From contig JAGBOF010000034.1 in the NCBI GenBank assembly GCA_017633985.1, positions 1 through 39,024 on the forward strand: 39,024 nt of DNA, read 5' to 3'. A program made the position numbers and the translations under genes. Positions 35,635 through 39,024 of the stretch are shown one piece after another (within the stretch, counting starts at the first letter, position 1; each line of letters opens with the position of its first letter). The notes beneath the pieces are model-generated. The model made no database searches. It was given only the letters and a program-made list of their open reading frames with translations, and had not been told where the DNA came from. The stretch comes from Bacteroidales bacterium. Lineage in GTDB: Bacteria; Bacteroidota; Bacteroidia; Bacteroidales; P3.

Positions 35635-36927
35635 TTACCGTCTTAACCACAAAACAGGATTCTGTGTTTTAGCCCCCTTACGGACTTGGAAATTCATTTC
35701 GCTTTGTCCGCTTTCGTTTGTGGAAATCACACCTATCTTTTGACCCATGGTAACTTTAGTGCCTTTTGCCACCGATGCGCTCTCCAAATTAGTGTATACG
35801 GTCATGTATTCACCATGGCGGATAATGACAACTTTCTTTCCGTTAGGTCCTTGGAACACACTGCAGACTTCCCCTTCGTAAATGCTTTTTACTGCCGAAC
35901 CTTTAGTAGTCCGTATATCTATACCTTGGTTCTCTACTTGCACACCTTTAATATCAGGATGTTCATGCACACCGAAACTGCTTACGATAACACCTTTGTC
36001 AACAGGCCACGGAAGTTTGCCTTTGTTCCCCTCAAATCCTTTGTTCAATTCCACGTCTTTGGCAGTGGCAAGCATTGAATATTCTTCTTTTTTAGTCTGT
36101 GTCTTATTGGCGGGTGCGTTGGCAGAAGTCGTTTTTGCGTTGTTTTTACCCGCAGCTGCTGTCTTTTGTGCGGCTAACTGCTGTTGTTTCTTTATCTCCG
36201 CATTGATGGCGGCATTGATTTGTTGTTGCAGTTTCTTTTTCTTGGCTTCCGCCTGCTTGATCTGCTGGGTCAGCTGCTTTTCCTGACTCTTTATATCTTT
36301 TACAGCCTTTTCTTTTTGTTGTTTTTCCTTTTGTAATGTCGCTGCATGGGCTTGCTCTTGACGCAAAAGGACACTTTGAGATTGTTTTTGATTCATCAAA
36401 TCCTGCGACATCGTCGTCAGTTCGTTTGTTTTCTTGGTTATAAGCGCCATTTGCTGCCTTTGAATCTGGGCAAACTTCCTGAAGAAAACATATCGCTGAT
36501 AAGCCTCATGATAATCCTTTGCTGAAAAAATGAATAACAATTTGTCGGTTGCCGTTCTGTTCTTTTGGGCGTAACGCAACATCTGGGCATAATTCTGTTT
36601 GAGGATTTCAAGGTTACGGTATTCCTCGCCTATTGATTGCTGCGTAGTTTTGATTTGATCGTTAAGCATATTAACCTGCGAAGTAATGTTATTGACAAGT
36701 TGTTGGCGCTGCTCAACTTTCTTTTTTATTATCTGCAATTCGGAAGCCGACATTTTGTTTTTCTTTTTCGTCTCCTTTAAAATTGCATTCATTGAGGCTA
36801 TCTCTTTTTCCAGTTTAGCCTTCTCATTCTCCAACTTCTGACGGTTTTGTCCCTGTACATCCTGCGGAGAAAAAAACAATATAAGCCCTGTAAACAGCGG
36901 TATCAGTATGTATCTTATTGTCTTCAC
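35635..36927 (-). CDS. EnvC-like coiled-coil protein with degenerate LytM (M23) domain
   Basis: I chose GTG 36927 (MKTIRYILIPLFTGLILFF, 430 residues), because a TAACTTTG box at 36959-36952 lies between it and the longer in-frame ATG at 36981. After a signal peptide there are two long coiled coils (about 30-260), then a low-complexity linker rich in Ala, Lys and Thr, then a LytM domain (about 315-425). The catalytic residues are altered: NQGID replaces the usual HxG(V/I)D, and YTNL replaces Y(A)HL. Such domains activate amidases instead of cutting peptidoglycan, as EnvC does in cell division. Confidence 0.88.
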   Translation of the reverse strand: MKTIRYILIPLFTGLILFFSPQDVQGQNRQKLENEKAKLEKEIASMNAILKETKKKNKMSASELQIIKKKVEQRQQLVNNITSQVNMLNDQIKTTQQSIGEEYRNLEILKQNYAQMLRYAQKNRTATDKLLFIFSAKDYHEAYQRYVFFRKFAQIQRQQMALITKKTNELTTMSQDLMNQKQSQSVLLRQEQAHAATLQKEKQQKEKAVKDIKSQEKQLTQQIKQAEAKKKKLQQQINAAINAEIKKQQQLAAQKTAAAGKNNAKTTSANAPANKTQTKKEEYSMLATAKDVELNKGFEGNKGKLPWPVDKGVIVSSFGVHEHPDIKGVQVENQGIDIRTTKGSAVKSIYEGEVCSVFQGPNGKKVVIIRHGEYMTVYTNLESASVAKGTKVTMGQKIGVISTNESGQSEMNFQVRKGAKTQNPVLWLRR

Positions 36928-36951
36928 TTTTACAAAAAATAATTCAGTCGG

Positions 36952-36959
36952 CAAAGTTA
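36952..36959 (-). promoter_or_regulatory. -7 box that decides the EnvC-like start
   Basis: TAACTTTG on minus, 25 bases before GTG 36927 and inside the longer reading frame from 36981. It supports the GTG start. Confidence 0.5.
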
Positions 36960-37047
36960 ATAAATTTTTGTGTAACTGCAATAAATTTACTGAAAAACAT
37001 CTAATATCAACCCGTTCAGACTATGACAAAAAGCATTCAAACAATGC

Positions 37048-37710
37048 TTACTTTACATCCTTGTATCCTTTGACGTATTCAAACGGATATTCATTTTTAC
37101 CGTTAAGCTTGTAACCGTTTACCGTAAGTTTTATTTTTTGTTGCTTACCTTTGATTTGACCGTCTATATTTATTTCTTCGGGCAGCGACACGCCGTCAAT
37201 TGAGGTTAATTTCTTGACAACAGTGCCGTTAAACTTCGCCGTATTGTAGGATTTAACCAAAACGGTGTCGGTAAACAGTTCCTGAATAAAATCAAAGGTC
37301 AAAGGCAGACCCGCATACACCGACGCCCTTTGGTAACTCCACCTTACATTCTCTCTGTTGAGCTTGTCAATCATATAAACCGAATCTTTCATGGCTTTTA
37401 CACGCATGGCTTCGAACCCCATAGACGATGCAGACACCCAGAATATACTGTCATAAGATGTTCTCACCACGGCGCTGACAGGCATTCCCTTAAAAGATGT
37501 TTTTACCTTGAAACTGCACGTATTATAAGGCGGTTTCTTTTTTGTAACCGACTGTATTGTGTTTCCGTTTGACGTATTCTTATTGTTTTTTGCCGTTATC
37601 TCGGTTTGCTTATCGGATTTCACCTTATCTTTTTTCTTCGAAGATTTCTTAAAAACCGAACATCCCGACATCAAAACCGCTATCAGCAAAATGTATACTG
37701 CTTTTTTCAT
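37048..37710 (-). CDS. DUF4292 lipoprotein
   Basis: This 220-residue lipoprotein (lipobox MSGC, Cys17) has a lysine-rich linker (about 19-60), then a beta-rich LolB/LolA-like domain starting at YNTCSFKVKTSFKG, with DSIFWVSASSMGFEAMRV and YMIDKLNRENVRW. It matches the DUF4292 family of Bacteroidota, likely outer-membrane-associated; the LolA-like fold suggests binding of lipid or lipoprotein. A TAAATTTG box (37749-37742) lies about 32 bases before the ATG. The EnvC-like gene lies 120 bases downstream and is likely separately transcribed. Confidence 0.9.
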   Translation of the reverse strand: MKKAVYILLIAVLMSGCSVFKKSSKKKDKVKSDKQTEITAKNNKNTSNGNTIQSVTKKKPPYNTCSFKVKTSFKGMPVSAVVRTSYDSIFWVSASSMGFEAMRVKAMKDSVYMIDKLNRENVRWSYQRASVYAGLPLTFDFIQELFTDTVLVKSYNTAKFNGTVVKKLTSIDGVSLPEEINIDGQIKGKQQKIKLTVNGYKLNGKNEYPFEYVKGYKDVK

Positions 37711-37795
37711 TACTGCTATACGTTTTTATATTATCAGAATGCAAATTTACAACATTTATTCCATATAATAAATATGTATAAAAACATCCCGCAAA

Positions 37796-37880
37796 AATAA
37801 CACGGCGTTACAGAAAAATAATCAGCCGTAATAATAAATTTTTATCGCTGATCAGTAAAATAATACGCCTGATTATTTTG
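37796..37880. repeat. Palindromic intergenic repeat, copy E
   Basis: AAAATAATCAG (37815-37825) and CTGATTATTTT (37869-37879) are perfect arms with further imperfect pairing (CGTAATA with TAATACG). ACGGCGTTA precedes the left arm, and ATCGCTGATCAG lies in the loop. These are the same modules as in copies A, B and D. Unlike those, this copy sits between two divergent genes, so it cannot be only a terminator. Confidence 0.65.
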
Positions 37881-37971
37881 ATGCGATATCTGACTGTTGC
37901 ATCATTGTGATAATCAACAACTTCTCAAATTGCTTAAAAATGCACAAAAATGCAGTTTTTACAGCTTCATT

Positions 37972-38002
37972 TTTGGTAATTCAAAAACATTTTGTATATT
38001 TG
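37972..38002 (+). promoter_or_regulatory. Promoter of the antitoxin-like gene
   Basis: TTTG (37972-37975), exactly 19 bases, then TATATTTG (37995-38002): a full consensus match. Transcription should start near 38008. The rest of 37711-38035 holds copy E of the palindromic repeat and no gene. Confidence 0.75.
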
Positions 38003-38035
38003 CAGACAGAAAGAACATCAACCGATAAAATTATT

Positions 38036-38254
38036 ATGGTGACAGATGATATAACAACAATGAAATACAATGTTATTCAGGACTTTGTCAATTTGAATGA
38101 TGTTGACATTATCAAGAAAATTGTTTTGTATATGCGCAGTATTATGCCTGCGGATAAGCACGATAATAATATACAGACGTTAAGGAGTTTGTGCGGAAGC
38201 ATCAGCGAAGAAGACGCCGACAAAATGCAGAACGCAATAAGATTTATGCGGTGA
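38036..38254 (+). CDS. Small antitoxin-like protein of a decayed VapBC-like module
   Basis: The frame is open from further upstream, but the promoter (ending 38002) limits the start to ATG 38036 (72 residues) or ATG 38060 (64 residues). The protein is acidic and helical, with VIQDFVNLNDVDIIKKIV and a C-terminus GSISEEDADKMQNAIRFMR. I do not recognise a named family, but the size, acidity and overlap with the following PIN-toxin remnant fit a type II antitoxin. It appears intact. If so, it is an orphan antitoxin, which can persist as a regulator or to counter a toxin elsewhere. Confidence 0.6.
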   Translation: MVTDDITTMKYNVIQDFVNLNDVDIIKKIVLYMRSIMPADKHDNNIQTLRSLCGSISEEDADKMQNAIRFMR

Positions 38255-38340
38255 AGAATAATATGGTTATGGTAACAGATAATGTTAAACATTTATCAAG
38301 AGTACCGAATATTAATATTGAAAATTGGATTGAGAGATAA
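38251..38340 (+). pseudogene. C-terminal remnant of a PIN-domain (VapC-like) toxin
   Basis: A GTG overlapping the antitoxin stop opens a 29-residue frame ending in VTDNVKHLSRVPNINIENW and a stop at 38340. The string (V/L)(T)(D/N)N-x-(K/R)(H/E)(F/L)-x-R(V/I)P-x-(L/I)-x-(I/L)ENW is the classic C-terminus of VapC-type PIN ribonucleases. The other about 100 residues, including the first three acidic catalytic residues, are missing, so the toxin is dead. The start of the frame directly abuts the tail, consistent with one internal deletion. Confidence 0.75.
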
Positions 38341-38378
38341 ACTAAAAATAAGAAATATATGTAAATATAAGAAAATAA

Positions 38379-38411
38379 TTTGACATAAAGAAGATAAAAG
38401 CGTTAGATTAG
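38379..38411 (+). promoter_or_regulatory. Possible promoter of the second structured RNA
   Basis: TTTG (38379-38382), 21 bases, then TAGATTAG (38404-38411), one mismatch from TAnnTTTG. The predicted start near 38417 coincides with the first base-paired residue of the RNA. Confidence 0.4.
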
Positions 38412-38414
38412 TGT

Positions 38415-38590
38415 TCGTTACTTCACAATAACTTTCCACAAAAAATAAGTAACAAGTGTATATACTTTGAACATTAGCCGTGACGCCTGCGAGAAATCGT
38501 GGGCTTTATAGTGTTAAAGTATATGGGTCGTGGAAAGCCTTGTGAAGTAAGACATAAGAAGTTACCACGGTTTTATTTTTATGTCTTATT
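38415..38590 (+). ncRNA. Rod-like structured RNA candidate
   Basis: TTACTTCACAA (38418-38428) pairs with TTGTGAAGTAA (38540-38550), and CTTTCCAC (38432-38439) with GTGGAAAG (38530-38537). After a bubble (about 20 bases on the left, 5 on the right), ATATACTTT (38460-38468) pairs with AAAGTATAT (38516-38524). The tip is an 8-bp stem GCCTGCGA/TCGTGGGC (38485-38504) with a GAAA tetraloop. TAAGACATAA (38548-38557) and TTATGTCTTA (38579-38588) form a possible 3' terminator stem. The rod with one central bubble resembles 6S RNA; a retron-type or gene-linked regulatory RNA is an alternative. It lies before an unrecognised gene. Confidence 0.65.
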
Positions 38591-38637
38591 GAAAGACAAA
38601 GAAGCAAAATAATGTATAAACTAAATATTTTAAATTT

Positions 38638-39024
38638 ATGGCAGAAATACAAGAACAATTAAATCCTACGGCAGATATTGGAAAATATCTTGAGAAGTAC
38701 AAGGATTTATTAAACGATGACAACCAAAACTACAAGGCACACGCTGAAGTGCTTAAAAGAGTAATGGGCGAAAGCAATAAACAAGTACTTGATAAGTATG
38801 ATATATTGCTGCAAGTTACTCTTATAAGCAAGTTTATGCATACTGTTGTTTTGGATGTGGACAGTGTCGCACGGCACTATGCACAAGTAAAGGATTTGAA
38901 TAAACGTCTTGACAAAGGAGATATTTCTTTGGTGGATGAGTTAAGAAAAGTCAAGATGGCAGACGGCAAGGTAAGGGATTTTTATTCTCTTGCTACCAAG
39001 TTCTGTTCACGTCATAATGAGGAA
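38638..39024 (+). CDS. Unrecognised protein, 3' end beyond the window
   Basis: The frame is open from ATG 38638 to the edge (129 residues). It is highly charged and helical, with no signal peptide. The strings VRDFYSLATKFCSRHNEE near the edge and HTVVLDVDSVARHYAQVKDL in the middle are recognisable in uncharacterised Bacteroidota proteins, but I cannot name a family or function. It follows the structured RNA and a decayed toxin locus, so it may be an accessory gene. Confidence 0.65.
   Translation, partial: MAEIQEQLNPTADIGKYLEKYKDLLNDDNQNYKAHAEVLKRVMGESNKQVLDKYDILLQVTLISKFMHTVVLDVDSVARHYAQVKDLNKRLDKGDISLVDELRKVKMADGKVRDFYSLATKFCSRHNEE

Noticed and set aside
36928-36981. Longer start for the EnvC-like protein
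   Set aside because: It begins upstream of the predicted transcription start and would add residues before the signal peptide.
12644-37880. CRISPR array
   Set aside because: The related palindromic sequences are single copies spread over the window with no regular spacers.
37907-38035. Longer start for the antitoxin-like gene
   Set aside because: The promoter TTTG-N19-TATATTTG lies inside this extension.

Overview
The window comes from an AT-rich Bacteroidota genome, most likely an uncultured or poorly sampled member of the Bacteroidales. The evidence is promoters of the phylum type (TTTG, about 19 bases, TAnnTTTG), type IX secretion (T9SS) C-terminal sorting domains beginning with YPNP, a BspA-like leucine-rich repeat protein, GSCFA, DUF4292 and DUF5683 proteins, and start sites that mostly lack Shine-Dalgarno sequences. 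There is no CRISPR array, insertion sequence or rRNA. One tRNA gene (Val, anticodon UAC) is present.

Layout. 1-7289 (minus) is one giant secreted adhesin of at least 2,429 residues with alternating jelly-roll (MAM/cleaved-adhesin-like) and fibronectin type III modules; its T9SS sorting domain is cut by the window edge. 7554-8195 (minus) is an exosortase-family membrane protein. 8360-20155 (minus) is mostly housekeeping: tRNA-Val, pyrC, a zinc-ribbon coiled-coil protein, a Nif3-like protein, mnmA, yqeY, a GHKL ATPase, a small membrane protein, a polyprenyl-phosphate-type glycosyltransferase, lepA, aroB and an ABC-F ATPase. 20351-23560 (minus) holds a polyprenyl glycosylphosphotransferase, a lipoprotein and cutC.

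23561-24128 is a divergent intergenic region with a good promoter followed by about 250 bases that fold into a multi-stem RNA with an alternative terminator-like pairing. It leads into a plus-strand envelope operon (24129-31673): LPP20-like lipoprotein, DUF5683-like protein, fibronectin-repeat lipoprotein, DUF2971 protein, BspA-like T9SS cargo, and a secreted transglutaminase-like protein. 31659-37710 (minus) holds a GSCFA protein, a DnaQ-like exonuclease, a DsbD-type reductase, an EnvC-like degenerate LytM protein and a DUF4292 lipoprotein. 37711-39024 is accessory: a small antitoxin-like gene with a clear promoter, a 29-residue remnant of a PIN-domain toxin, a second strongly folded RNA candidate, and the start of an unrecognised gene.

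The most unusual features are a family of long palindromic intergenic repeats (12644-12830, 20225-20310, 33299-33440, 37796-37880) built from a GGCGTT core and ATTAATCAG/ATAATCAG arms, the two structured RNA candidates, the decayed toxin-antitoxin locus, the exosortase beside T9SS cargo, and several genes whose -7 box almost touches the start codon.
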